The notes beneath the pieces were generated by a model, which saw nothing but the letters and a program-made list of their open reading frames with translations, was not told the DNA's origin and made no database searches. Below are positions 30,375-40,944 of a stretch of DNA of 64,000 nucleotides, piece by piece; the first letter of the stretch is position 1; every line of letters begins with the position of its first letter. The position numbers were made by a program, and so were the translations under genes. The stretch comes from Haemonchus contortus (taxonomy: Eukaryota; Nematoda; Chromadorea; Rhabditida; Trichostrongylidae), in contig LS997567.1 in assembly GCA_000469685.2 (NCBI GenBank), positions 28,353,247-28,417,246 of the forward strand, written 5' to 3'.

Positions 30375-32880
30375 TAAGGTCAGCTCGTACTTTCTTGTCC
30401 GATACGAGATGAGCCGCTTCTTTTATGTTTCCGATTGCCGCCCACGCGCATCTTCTGCGCCTCATAATCTCTGCACGCAGGTTGTTGTCCATGGAAATTA
30501 GACGGCCGAGGTACACATAGGAGTCGGTGAACGGTAACGTGGTCCCTTCTAGTGTGATGGGTGACGCATCCGCCCATTCGTTTCGCATGACCATTGTCTT
30601 GCTCCTGTTCATCGTGAGGCCAATGGCTTTGCTGACGTCGTCCAACTCCTCCACCATCTGCTGCAGCTCCTCTCGGTTTTGGCTGATGAGGACGATATCG
30701 TCTGCGAAGCGCAGGTTGTATAGTTTCCTGCCGTCGATATTGATGCCTTTATCGTCCCAGTTCAGTTGCAGCATCGCTTGGTTCAGTGCGGTGGTGAATA
30801 GTTTAGGAGATATCGTGTCACCCTGCCTGACTCCTTTCTCAATCGGCACGCGAAGCTCTCGTTGGAACATGCGGATGGTGGTAAACGTGTCTGTATTACA
30901 TTGTTTCAGGAGGTTGATGTAGCATGGATCGACTCCTGCATGGTGCAATGCGTTCCAGACAGAGTTGTGCTCCACACTGTCGAATGCCTTCGCATAGTCG
31001 ATAAAGCAGAGAAGGAGTGGTTGTTTGTATTCCCTGGTTCGCTCTATCAGCTGCGTGATAGTGTGGATGTGGTCCATGCAGCAGAAGCCCTTGCGAAAAC
31101 CGGCTTGTTCGACTGGTTGGTACTCGTCCAATTGCCTCTCGAGTCTGTTTAGTGTGATTTTAGTAGACAGCTTGTACGGCTGCGAGAGAAGCGCAATTGG
31201 ACGGTAGTTTTTCATCTGATCGCGCTCTCCTTTCTTGAACAGAAGAACCGTGTTCGACTTCTTCCACTGGTCCGGAATCCTCTCAGCGTCCAGGTACTTG
31301 TTGAAGCGCTTGGTGAGCTGCTTGATGATGGTGTGGGACGCTGATTTCAAGAAGTCCGCTGAGATGCAGTCCGGTCCAGGTGCCTTTCTCGGTTTCATCT
31401 GACGTATGGCGCGTTCTACCTCCCATTCTTCTATCCTCGGAGCCACCTCTTGTGTTGGCGTAGGAATACGGGAAACCGATACCGTCGACCGAAAGAGGTT
31501 CGTGTAGTAGCTGACGGCAATCTCCTCGATCTTCGTTCTCGATGTCTGCGGTCTGCCCATCGCGTCCCTCATAACTGCGATGATCGAGCGAGAGTCATTA
31601 AGGTCCTTACGACATCGCTTGAGGCTCGCTCTCGCCTCTGCTGCTTCCTTCAGTTGGGTGTCCTTGTATCGCTGTATCGACTCTCTCACAGCGATGCGGC
31701 ACGCTTTATTGATCGTAGCACGTTCCAGAAGTGAAGACGCAGAGTTACGGTAAACGGCAGCCCGTTGTTGGAGGAGGGTGCGAGCATTTCCATCGATCCT
31801 GCTCCTCGAGTTGGCTCTTCCTGAAACAGCCGATGCCGTTGCGCAGTGTAGAAGTCCATTTACGAGCAAGTCGTAATCGTGTGTCAAGTCCTGTGCCTCC
31901 TGCCACGCGTACTGAACAGCTGCCACCTCCATGGCGCTAGTGTCATACCGCGGTAGTCGTATTGGAGGAGGCCGGAAGTGATCACGTCTTCGAAGCTTTG
32001 CTCGTAGGCGGATTTTGGCTCTGACGAGCCTATGGTTACTTCCGGTGCGGAACGCTTCTACTACACTGACGTCCAGCAGACTCCACTTTCTGTTGGTGAG
32101 AACGTGGTCGATTTCGCTACGAGTCGCTGCATTAGGGCTCTCCCATGTCCAACGTCGACCTACGTTTTTCACGAAGAAGCTGTTTCCGTGGAATAGGTTG
32201 CATGCCTCTAGAAGGTCCATCAAACGCTCTCCATTCTCGTTCGTTACTCCGATTCCATGTGGTCCAGTGCGTACTGTTGCCGGACTTTCCTCGTGGATGA
32301 CTGCGTTGAAGTCCCCAACAACGTACTTGTAGTATGATCGCTCGTTTTTTGTAACCTCCTCCAGTTCCTTATGAAAGGCGTCCTTTTCTCCGTCGGTTGC
32401 TGTTGACGTTGGCGCATAGCAGTTAATAATGCTGACTGTGGTGCGCTTGTCGATGCGTAGCCGGAGAATGGCCAGACGCGGACTGAGTACCTCGGTTGAG
32501 TCGATCAGATGTTCGATCCGACGATGGACCAAGAATCCCACGCCTCCGACGTTTTTTCCGTCGACTTTCGCTCCTAGAACGAAGAGGTGCCCGTCATTGG
32601 TCTTCTTGATGGCCGTTTCCTTGGTTTTCGTCTCCTGAAGAGCAATGACGTCGAAGCGAAGCCTCTTGCTGGTCTCATTCAAAATAGTTTGGTCCGCCTT
32701 CGAGGCAATGGTACGGCAGTTGTAGGTACAAATTCGTAAGCAGTCTCCATGCCTCGAAGGCTTTTCGTCCTGTGCACTCCAAATCCTGCGGCGGTTTTTG
32801 TCTACAGGTCCCTTCAGGTCGCCGTTTGCTCCAGTGCACTTGGAGCTCGTGCTTCCATCTGCGCCGCTCCGGACCCTCAT
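30202..32880 (-). CDS. RTE endonuclease-reverse transcriptase (frameshifted near the C-terminus)
   Basis: 892 codons. An apurinic-type endonuclease occupies about 50-290: TYNCRTIAS, LQETK at 81-85, GDFNAV at 189-194, EIDHVLTN, and a final motif reading SNH (281-283) where copy B has SDH. RT follows: KAPGPDCISADFL at about 499-511, FIDYAKAFD at 626-634 (motif A), VRQGDTISPKLF at about 684-695, FADD at 725-728 (motif C). A frameshift near 30360-30375 diverts the end; true C-terminal similarity continues in 29961-30374. The enzyme nicks DNA and reverse-transcribes at the nick (target-primed). The start at 32880 is the first methionine of the frame. The SNH change and frameshift suggest an inactive copy. 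Confidence 0.9.
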   Translation of the reverse strand: MRVRSGADGSTSSKCTGANGDLKGPVDKNRRRIWSAQDEKPSRHGDCLRICTYNCRTIASKADQTILNETSKRLRFDVIALQETKTKETAIKKTNDGHLFVLGAKVDGKNVGGVGFLVHRRIEHLIDSTEVLSPRLAILRLRIDKRTTVSIINCYAPTSTATDGEKDAFHKELEEVTKNERSYYKYVVGDFNAVIHEESPATVRTGPHGIGVTNENGERLMDLLEACNLFHGNSFFVKNVGRRWTWESPNAATRSEIDHVLTNRKWSLLDVSVVEAFRTGSNHRLVRAKIRLRAKLRRRDHFRPPPIRLPRYDTSAMEVAAVQYAWQEAQDLTHDYDLLVNGLLHCATASAVSGRANSRSRIDGNARTLLQQRAAVYRNSASSLLERATINKACRIAVRESIQRYKDTQLKEAAEARASLKRCRKDLNDSRSIIAVMRDAMGRPQTSRTKIEEIAVSYYTNLFRSTVSVSRIPTPTQEVAPRIEEWEVERAIRQMKPRKAPGPDCISADFLKSASHTIIKQLTKRFNKYLDAERIPDQWKKSNTVLLFKKGERDQMKNYRPIALLSQPYKLSTKITLNRLERQLDEYQPVEQAGFRKGFCCMDHIHTITQLIERTREYKQPLLLCFIDYAKAFDSVEHNSVWNALHHAGVDPCYINLLKQCNTDTFTTIRMFQRELRVPIEKGVRQGDTISPKLFTTALNQAMLQLNWDDKGINIDGRKLYNLRFADDIVLISQNREELQQMVEELDDVSKAIGLTMNRSKTMVMRNEWADASPITLEGTTLPFTDSYVYLGRLISMDNNLRAEIMRRRRCAWAAIGNIKEAAHLVSDKKVRADLIASTLLRIRDVGGEQDVNANAGSRTKSSREDAAEDQPRKAEKSQPPQRRHALNVRHP

Positions 32881-33240
32881 TGTGCGTGTTGAAGCTGTTG
32901 TACCGTCCTCGGGTAGCTAGCCCATTTTGAGGCGGTGATTACCTCCACTGTTAGCCGGAATTCCTTCCGTTTCGCCCCCTCGCCACTTCGAGGCCAGTGG
33001 TAGGGTTTTGGGGGGGGGGGGGGGAGATACGAACGCAACAAAATCTGCATGGAGCGCAACAAAATCTACATGCCCGCCCGTGGCAATTTGCCAATTTTTG
33101 CAGAGGTTCGTTGCGGGACCTCTGTTGGCATGGTGCCACGGCCGTGGCCCCGCTTCAACTAATGTCCGCTCATTTCTGGCATGCGAATGAAAGCTTGGTT
33201 GGGATGGGATAACGAAAGAGGTTGGGGGAGTTGATTCCAT

Positions 33241-34378
33241 TCAAAACTGTAAACAAAAATCGGATGCGATCGCTCAGCTTTGCCATGTTGCCCAATCTTC
33301 GTAACAACGACCAAGGTTAATATTGCATCAAATTTGTCATTGGAACTAAACTTGTTGACGGAAGGGCTATCTTGTAAATAACCCGAGTGATTAAATTGAT
33401 TCTGGTGAAACAGCGGTTGGCCCTAATCGTCCTAGAATGACCTTGCTACTTTTCCAATCGTTGAGATTTGGTAGCTGGTTAAGGTAGCAGATTTGCCATT
33501 TGAGAGCCCCCACGACCTTCTTACAATCTTCAGGCCCTTTCTAATTGCCTGCTTACTATTTTTAGTTAGATGCTTTCCTCGGGGCATGGTTTTTTAATAG
33601 TCATTTATATGCCCTCCTTCCTTTGGAGGCATGTAGATGTAACAAGTTTCAAAAAATAGAACAAGGTGACAAGGTGAATTCTCACCGTTGATAGGCTGCG
33701 GCTTATGAGGGATCCCTGGTTAAGAGCGTGTCACGTATTTTGCATGTGTATGTGACTTAATGGAAGGATTATCCTAGGTAGTTATCAAGAAAAAACAGCA
33801 GATGACTGCCAGTGCTTGATCATTAAAAGGATTGTCTTTGTTGTGTTTCAACATAACTAGGTTGCCACTGCGTTATTTTGTAACATTTATGTAATGCGCT
33901 AGGCGTAACCGAAGCAAGGTTCTTTGAAGCACCGCACGACTTCTGAACATCCTTCTGCGTCATTGGCGGAAGTTCAGGGTGCTGGATGGAAACTTGCTGG
34001 AGAACTTCGCAATTTAGACATTGAACTCCGTATTCCGTAGTGCAGAACCGAGACTCCCTAGTAGCGAGTCAAACACAGAAGAGAATATGCCAGTCAGGAT
34101 AAGCCTTGCGATATGCTTCGTTCAGTTCTTGATTGTTAATGAGCAAGTTCTTCAATTCTCTTAAACGGTGAATTCATAACGAGCTTTCTAAACATTTGCT
34201 CTTATATTTTACGCTCCTTGTATGCTGCTGCTTATAAGCGATGACGCTGTTGTTTTGACAGGCAGTTATTTCGAATGCTTGCCTTAAATTCCCCGCACAA
34301 ACAAGTATAGAGCACTTTTGCAGAGGAGAACTCAACCTACTAGTCCATTATCATTTAATTGTTAAGGTTGTCTCCAGC
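33241..34378. other. No recognisable gene
   Basis: Unique-looking AT-rich sequence without supported coding frames, repeats or RNA genes. It could be intergenic or intronic. Confidence 0.5.
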
Positions 34379-34963
34379 GTGTTACTACTTTGTTTCCCTA
34401 GTCATTGTACATATTTCATACCGAGTGAACTGTATTTTTTATACACTGATACTATCCAATTCTCACCAACATATGTTCCGGCACCTTCTCGAGCACTAAA
34501 GCTGTCGTTGAGGGAACCGCTCATCTATTATTTCACATGTACGTACAACTCCAATTTAAACTTCTTTCATTTTACCGTAGATCGATCCATGAAGGAAAAC
34601 GAAAAAACTCGGCTCCTTGTCGTTCGCATTAGTCAGAAGTTGTTCGGCGAGTACTTTGACTACCTTTTTTCTGATAACAATGTTTCCAGGGTCCGGATGA
34701 GTACACCGCATCAAGTTATTATTGGTGCTCTGAACAGTGGAGAAAGTGTTTATGCAATTGGTAGCGTGGAAGGAGCAACATTTATAGTGAGCTTATATTA
34801 CGCATTCACGGCTATCAGCAGTCGTTTTTACAGTAGCAAATGTGATTCAGTCACTTACAATAGGAGTACATACAACCTCATCGTTTCTCTGACGTCCCAT
34901 TATGCTTTTCATCCTTGCTTACTCGACAGAAAAGAAAATTCATCACGGGAGCTCGGTTTCTAG
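34379..34963 (+). CDS. Unidentified open frame (194 codons), possible host exon(s)
   Basis: I do not recognise it. It is the longest frame here that is neither transposon-like nor low-complexity. The first third is hydrophobic and aromatic; the middle (about 70-140) is balanced in charge (SMKENEKTRLLVVRISQKL, then HQVIIGALNSGESVYAIG). Internal strings TTTTACCGTAG near 34580 and GTTTCCAG near 34690 could act as splice acceptors, and GTGAGC near 34788 as a donor, so real coding, if any, may be one or two short exons rather than the whole frame. The start codon is simply the first available. It may equally be chance. Confidence 0.25.
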   Translation: MLLLCFPSHCTYFIPSELYFLYTDTIQFSPTYVPAPSRALKLSLREPLIYYFTCTYNSNLNFFHFTVDRSMKENEKTRLLVVRISQKLFGEYFDYLFSDNNVSRVRMSTPHQVIIGALNSGESVYAIGSVEGATFIVSLYYAFTAISSRFYSSKCDSVTYNRSTYNLIVSLTSHYAFHPCLLDRKENSSRELGF

Positions 34964-35019
34964 AAGGACCAATCGGATGGCTCTTCTATCGCCTGCTCTC
35001 CCCTTTATGTGAAGTTGGC

Positions 35020-35850
35020 CTGCCACCCACGTCATTCCGAAATTTGAATGCTCTGGTGCAGGAGACAGGAATTATGAATTTCAGACCAAACACACACTTC
35101 GTGAGCGCCTTTCCCGTCGGAACGGAATTCTGCTCAACTCATGTGTGTTCAAACAACTCGGTTTATTCTCTCTTTGATCTTCAGTCGTGTCACCCGCCAT
35201 CAGCGCTATCCTACTGCCGCCTTTACATCTATCAAATCGCTGCAATCTAGGTCCGACCTGGCAATTTTTGCGCACGCCCCGCCTGTACTCCTACCGCATT
35301 TGAACGCTTCAGTCTACGGAAACATTTGTTATGGGTTCCCAGTCGAAGATACACCGACATGCACTCAAGTCTATCGTTACTCCTTCTTTGAAATAAAATT
35401 AGTGGTGAGTATCAGCCGCATATCAAGTAGTACGATCGAAACTGGTCGAAATTGATTGCCATTAACTATATCTGCGTTTACAGCTATAGTCAGCGGAGTC
35501 ACAGCGCAAGTATTAGCACAAGTAAATTCACTATGTCTGAAGGTAGTAAAGCTATGAATTGACTGCGCATATTCTGGGAAGCTTCTGAGCAGGATTGAAG
35601 GCTTCGGACACCACACTACATTTTCCCTGCAGATATGGCGGTGTCCGTGCATGCCCCTCCTCGAGTAGGCGGACTCTAATAATACCACCTACTCTCAGTG
35701 TTTCCATCATGCCCCCTGTACTCCCACCAAATTTGAACGCTTCAGGTACACGGCAACAGGTATTGTGTATTTCCGTTCAAACCACTCCTATCGCACCCCG
35801 CGACCTCCATGGGTCCGTGGGTGAGGTCTAGCTCAGACCATGTGTTCATA
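35020..35850 (-). repeat. Diverged 145-bp-type repeat units
   Basis: On the minus strand, repeated traces of the Helentron-like unit: CCGCCTGTACTCCTACCGCA near 35279, CCCCTGTACTCCCACCAAAT near 35712 and CCGCCCACCCTGAAG near 35960. Unit edges are blurred and no terminal TCCTA start is visible. Confidence 0.4.
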
Positions 35851-36129
35851 CTGTTCAAGGGCTTGTTATTAAACTCGAACCACTATTTTCGGCGTTCTAT
35901 AACAATTGAGAAAAGCCTTGAATAATCGACTATCTACGCCCATCTTTGTATAATACAAACCCCGCCCACCCTGAAGATTTGCCACATCTCTACAGCGCCC
36001 TCTGACCATCTTTCTCCCACGCTCTGCAACGTTTTTGATCAGAGTTCTACCGCTCTCTACAACGTTCTTTCGTTTCTCCCGTGAGGTTTTTGAACATTTT
36101 CTGAAGAACCTTCTACCTTCTATCAAAAT

Positions 36130-36240
36130 GTACACCCTCCCCCCTTCCCCCTTTCCCCCCCCCCCTCCCCCCCTTCCCCCTTTCCACCCTCCCCCCCCCC
36201 TTTCCCCCCCTCCCCCCCCCCTCCCCCCTCCCCACCCAAC
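36130..36240. repeat. Homopyrimidine tract (C/T-rich)
   Basis: About 110 bases almost purely C and T on + (CCCCCTTCCCCC-type runs). It produces spurious Gly/Pro-rich frames on both strands. Confidence 0.9.
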
Positions 36241-36309
36241 CATCGATGGCGCTGCTTCGCTATGTTTAGGCATTCCCAGCACGCATAAGGCCTTGCTCAC
36301 TCCTATTTA

Positions 36310-36334
36310 TTAGGGTGTGCATTAATTCTCGTTT

Positions 36335-36377
<43 letters not shown>

Positions 36378-36935
36378 TTCTTTTCTCGCATTAATTCTAA
36401 AACAATACGTACCTCAACCAATGCATTGTCCATCGTTAGCTACATATTCTTGCCACCTTTCTAGTAGCTTGTTGATTCCGCGTCTAAAAAAGTCTTCATC
36501 CTCTGAGGCAGACAATCCAGTCATCTACCCATTTCCGCACTTCTTCGGCATTCCGAAAGCATGTACCTGCCGAACTGACTTGCATGGAACGGAATACGTG
36601 GTAAACAGTAGGAGCAAGATCCGGGAAGTATGCGAGCTGAACAAGCTGATCCCATCCAGGATGCGATTTTTTTGGGGACATTTTCGCAACATATGGTCTG
36701 GCATTGTCGTGGTGGAAGAACGCCTTATGATGTTTTCTTGCGTGCGTGCGTGTTTTCCACTCTTGGATGAGAGTTGCAGGTTCGTTCCGGTGGAGCTGGT
36801 TCTCCATAAGCATCGAAAAGTAGCCGATGGACTTCACTGGCAGTTTTCTTGAAATCAAACAGCAGGAGAAAGGTCCCCCGGAAAAACGATTTATCACGTT
36901 CCATGACCAATCACTTGGAGAGCGACGGGATTTCA
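36310..36935 (-). mobile_element. Hsmar1-type mariner remnant with CTTT expansion
   Basis: The left end TTAGGGTGTGCATTAATTC resembles the ends of the element at 44234-45140. A (CTTT)n run (about 36336-36385) follows, then minus-strand transposase pieces. [24 protein letters not shown] (about 36800-36890) is the HTH half. HHDNARPYVAK (about 36675-36705) and YFPDLAPTVYHVFRSMQ (about 36575-36640) carry the second and third catalytic regions of a mariner (DD34D). The middle is deleted and the right inverted end is replaced by a CATA array. Inactive. Confidence 0.8.
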
Positions 36936-37070
36936 TATATACATATGTGCATACATACATACATACATACATACATACATACATACATACATACATACAT
37001 ACATACATACATACAACATACATACATACATACATACATACATACATACATACATACATACATACATACA

Positions 37071-37102
<32 letters not shown>

Positions 37103-37286
37103 CATACATATATACATATATACATATATACATATATACATATATACATATATACATATATACATATATACATATATACATATATACATATACATATATG
37201 TATATATACATATATGTATATATGTATATATGTATATATGTATATACATATATACATATATACATATATATATGTATATATGTATA
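36936..37286. repeat. CATA / TATATACA microsatellite
   Basis: (CATA)n to about 37100, then (TATATACA)n. The array resumes at 38596, on the other side of the mariner. Frames rich in YI/HT/MYVC across it are by-products. Confidence 0.95.
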
Positions 37287-37288
37287 TA

Positions 37289-38593
37289 CAGGGTGGCTGA
37301 AAAGTATAGGACGCGCCGTTCGACGCTTGCTGGCACCCTGCCAATGGGTATTTTCAGAATATTGTTGGACTTTTGTAAAGCTTGGGTTCTGTACAAGAAT
37401 CCATATAAGTCACTCGAATGACCGTTCGCCCGAAGTTCAGTCGCTACGAAAATTTCTGCGCATCGACCCACTATCAAGAAGCTGCTCAGAGGAGGTTCCA
37501 CGAGCTGCGACATTGCGAAACGACTCGGTGTTCCCTCTCCAACCGTACGGAATGTTGCCGCTGCTCTCAGCAATCGAGGACGAGCCTCTGCGATGCCAAA
37601 AAGGGGACGACCGAGAACAGTGAACACACCGAAGATTTGTGACACTACCAGGAAGAGGATCACCCACAACCATGGAGACAACATGAATCGGATTGCTTCG
37701 GACCTCAACATCAACCGTCAAACCATCCTGAAAATTGCGAAGCGCGACCTCAAGCTGAACAATTATCGGCTCCGTCAAGGACAATTTCATTCGGAGCAGT
37801 CCAAGCAAAGTCGACTGATAAAATGCAGAAAACTTTTTCGAGGGCTCAGTGCGCGCCGCATCTCTGACTTGATCTGGATCGATGGGAAAATTTTCACTGC
37901 AGAACACTATCCAATCCGTTAAAACCAGAGAAAGTTGTTGTCAAAAGCTGACACCAGGTCCCCAGAACTTTGTCTTGTGCGCAGCAGGCTATCTTCCAAA
38001 AGTGTTATGGTTTGGGCCGGGATGACATCAGAAAGCAAAACACCTTTGGTCTTCATCGACAGAAATGTTAAAAATGAACTCCGAGGTCTACCAAAAGGTA
38101 GTTTTAATAGACGCTCTGCTACCCTGGGTCACTGAACACCTTCGTAACCGATCATTCGTCCATCAGCAAGATTGGGCCTCTCCTCATGCCTCGAAGTCGA
38201 CAAAAGCCGTACTGGACGCGCCTTTCCCCGGTTACTGAGGTAAAGACATCTGACCTTCCTATGCGCCAGATCTCAATTCAATGGACTTCTCTGTATGGGG
38301 GTACTTGGAGAGCGAAATCGCAGGACGCTCCTACCGCACGTTTGACGCTCAGAAGTTGGCGCTTCAGAAGGCGTGGGACGATATCGACGTCGACTACCTG
38401 CGGCGTACGGTCGATTCAGTCATCGAGAGTCTGAAGGCCTGTGTAAGAGCAAAAGGATCGAACTTTGAACACCTGCCGTCCTGAATGATCTTGTAGTTCT
38501 ATTCTATTCCTCATTAAGTTTATTTGTCTCTCTGTTCTCTATCTCTGAAGTTACGCTTACAAATGCGGCGTCCTATACTTTTCAGCCACCCTG
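37289..38593 (+). mobile_element. Near-complete Tc1/mariner element (1305 bp)
   Basis: The ends begin CAGGGTGGCTGAAAAGTA at 37289 and mirror exactly for about 26 bp to 38593, flanked by TA (37287-37288 and 38594-38595). The length is normal for a complete mariner. It is inserted in a TATATACA array. The transposase on + is interrupted by a few frame changes only. Confidence 0.92.
37415..38484 (+). pseudogene. Mariner/maT-type transposase, few frameshifts
   Basis: Pieces in order: [28 protein letters not shown] N-terminus (37418-37500), [14 protein letters not shown] and MNRIASDLNINRQTILKIAKRD (37593-37760, HTH), RKLFRGLSARRISDLIWIDGKIFTAEHY (about 37830-37915, first catalytic Asp), FVHQQDWASPHASKSTKAV (about 38155-38205, second Asp), DLNSMDFSVWGYLESEI (about 38270-38320, third acidic position) and a C-terminus ending LPS before the stop at 38482-38484. 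The D-D-D order of a maT-like mariner is preserved. Frames change near 37600, 37920 and 38270. Confidence 0.85.
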
Positions 38594-38595
38594 TA

Positions 38596-39530
38596 TGTAT
38601 ATATGTACATATGTACATATATATATATACATATATACATATATATATATGTATATATGTATATATGTAAGTATATATATAAGTATATGACATATATATG
38701 TATATATGTCATATACTTATATATATACTTACTTACATATATATATATATGTCATATACTTATATATGTACTTACTTACATATATATGTATATATGTAAG
38801 TAAGTACATATATAAGTATATGACATATATATGTATATATGTCATATATACATATATATGTATATATGACATATATACATATATATGTATATATGTATAT
38901 ATGTCATATACATATATACATTGCATACATATATACTTATATACATATATACTTATATATGTATATAAGTATATATGTATGCAATGTATATATGTATATG
39001 ACATATATACATATATACATATATACATATATACTTATATACATATATACATATATACTTATATACATATATGATATATACATATATACATATATACATA
39101 TATACATATATACTTATATACATATATGTATATATACATATATACATATATGTATATATACATATATACTTATATACATATATGTATATAGACATATATA
39201 CATATATACATATATACATATATGTATATATACATATATACATATATGTATATATACATATGTACTTATATACATATATGTATATAGACATATATACATA
39301 TATACATATATACATATATGTATATATACATATATACTTATATACATATATACATATATACATTGCATACATATATACATTGCATACATATATACATATA
39401 TACATTGCATACATATATACATATATACTTATATACATATATGTATATATACATATATACATATATACTTATATACATATATGTATATATACATATATAC
39501 ATATATACATATATGTATATATACATGCCA
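38596..39530. repeat. TATATACA microsatellite (long array)
   Basis: Over 900 bp of TATATACA/TATATGTA permutations with interspersed TATACTTA and TTGCATACA variants. Stretches switch strand sense and form inverted blocks (38640-38900). It ends at the GC-rich hairpin repeat. Confidence 0.95.
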
Positions 39531-39537
39531 GTCGGGC

Positions 39538-39597
39538 CGCCCGGCTAACGCCAGGCTTCCCTCCTTCTTATGGTGTCGCCCGGCTTCGTCGGGCGCT
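39538..39597 (-). repeat. GC-rich hairpin dispersed repeat, copy 3
   Basis: CCAGTCGGGCCGCCCGG, then TAACGCCAGGCTTCC, CTTCTTATGG and the stem-loop CGCCCGGCTTCGTCGGGCG (39577-39595). It is the fullest partner of the copy at 4048-4115, in inverse orientation, and abuts a microsatellite. Confidence 0.6.
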
Positions 39598-39612
39598 CCT
39601 CCTTCTTGTAGG

Positions 39613-40075
39613 AAATTTGCATTTCTCTGAAAGCTCTACACCCCCAGCATTAGCTCCGAATTGAGAGCGATTTTTTCTGTATTATAAATAATTATATACT
39701 AATTAGAAGTCTCGAATCATTGCTCTTCATCTCGAAATTGTGTCACATTGATGGCTCAACTGATTGACAACCAGTGTCTTGAATGGTACCCAGAAATGGA
39801 TAGCAACGCCTATCACAGATGTCGTTATCAATAGAGTATTTTTTTTCTCACGGGGTTTTCATTAATTGGGAATCCCAAATCATTAGCGGTCAAATGAGTT
39901 TAGTCACAATGATATGCCACAAAACAAAAAGGAATCGTGGTACTTCATTGTGTCACAAAGCTTACTACGTAACGATCGTAGTTTAATAGCAGGAAATGGA
40001 CAATACTCTCATTTCGTTATGGAGAAATGTCTTTGATCGGTCGCTATTACTGCACTTACCCGTATTATTGAATGG
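39613..40075. other. No recognisable gene
   Basis: AT-rich sequence that may belong to the distal end of the Helentron-like element read leftward from 40925. A weak match of its 40030-40080 part to 55740-55800 supports that. Confidence 0.4.
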
Positions 40076-40925
40076 AACATTTTAAAGAGTCAGTATTTGA
40101 TCATGAATGCCCTTTTGCTCTCTATGGCCCCTTATCAGTTGTTATCAGTTCCTGTCACAGAGTACCTACGACCACGACACATCCTACATTGCCGTCATTG
40201 AAAAGCTTCCAGTTTTGACGCGAATGGGATTGCAACGCTTGCTCGCTTGTTATTGTGTTATTGTTATGATTTATGAATATGCAACCTAAAATTTCTAACG
40301 CGCACTGTAGGTGGAGTTTGATCTTGCCAACTGCCATGAGTGTTCCTATACCGCCGCCTGTACTCCTACCGATTTTGAACGCTTTGGGTCCACTGGGACA
40401 GGAGTTATGAATTTGCAATCTAAAATTTCTATCGCGCACGCCCCGCCCCTTGCAGGCGGAGTCCGCTCCTACTACTTGCCATAAGTGTTCCCATCATGTT
40501 GTCTGTACTCCCACCAATTTTCAACGCTCTGGGTCCAGTGGAGCAGGAATTATGAAATAGCGACCTAAAATTTCTATCACGCACGCTCCGCCTCCTGTGG
40601 GCGGAGTCCGCTCCTACTACCTGCCATAAGTGTTCCCATCATGCCTCTTGTAATCCCACCAATTTTCAACGCTCTGGGTCCAGTGGAACAGGAGTTATGA
40701 GTTTGCGGCCCAAAATTTCTATCGCGCACGCCCCGCCCCCTGCGGGCGGAGTCCGGTTCTGCCACATGCCATAAGTATTCCCTTTCTGCCCCCCGTACTC
40801 CTACCAAATTTGAGCTTTCTAGGTCCACGGGGACAGGAGTTATGAATTTCCGGTCAAACACACACACCGACACACACACACACACCGACACACCAACAGA
40901 CACACTTAGCGAATTATATAAAGTA
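40076..40925 (-). repeat. Helentron/DINE-like repeat, copy 3, with 145-bp tandem units
   Basis: Read on the minus strand it starts near 40925 (TCCTACTTTATATAATTCGC), followed by CTAAGTGTGTCTGTTGG, a GTGTGTG run and tandem units. The anchor AAAATTTCT lies at 40288, 40422, 40567 and 40712, i.e. spacings of 134, 145 and 145 bp. Each unit contains GGACCCAGAGCGTTGAAAAT-like, GGTAGGAGTACAG-like and GGGGCGGGGCGTGCGCGA-like boxes on -. The distal part (40100-40180) matches 55640-55730 in reverse, so the element includes unique sequence beyond the units. Confidence 0.6.
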
Positions 40926-40944
40926 GGATATACATATATACTTA

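Larger units (their letters stand above)
29905..33240 (-). mobile_element. RTE LINE copy A (one frameshift)
   Basis: On the minus strand: an untranslated leader (about 33240-32881), an endonuclease-RT frame, a C-terminal frame and a short-repeat tail (CAAGTAAGTAAGTAAGTATC, read on -, about 29930-29905). The tail of simple repeats is the normal 3' end of RTE elements, and the same tail ends copy B. The 5' limit is uncertain; a run of 16 G lies at about 33008-33023 in the leader. Confidence 0.85.

Noticed and set aside
30085..32638. Plus-strand frames of 60-131 codons opposite the RTE LINE
   Set aside because: Antisense shadows of the RTE coding region.
35869..36313. Gly- or Pro-rich frames (143 and 92 codons)
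   Set aside because: They arise from the homopyrimidine tract and have no domain text.
36496..37714. Frames of 267-282 codons with MYVC/YI repeats
   Set aside because: They fuse microsatellite translation with mariner shadows.
38603..39664. Long YIHI/YMYI frames
   Set aside because: Translations of the TATATACA array.
40288..40880. Regularly spaced repeats reminiscent of an array such as CRISPR
   Set aside because: Units are 145 bp with no short conserved repeat/unique spacer pattern; the context is a eukaryotic transposon.
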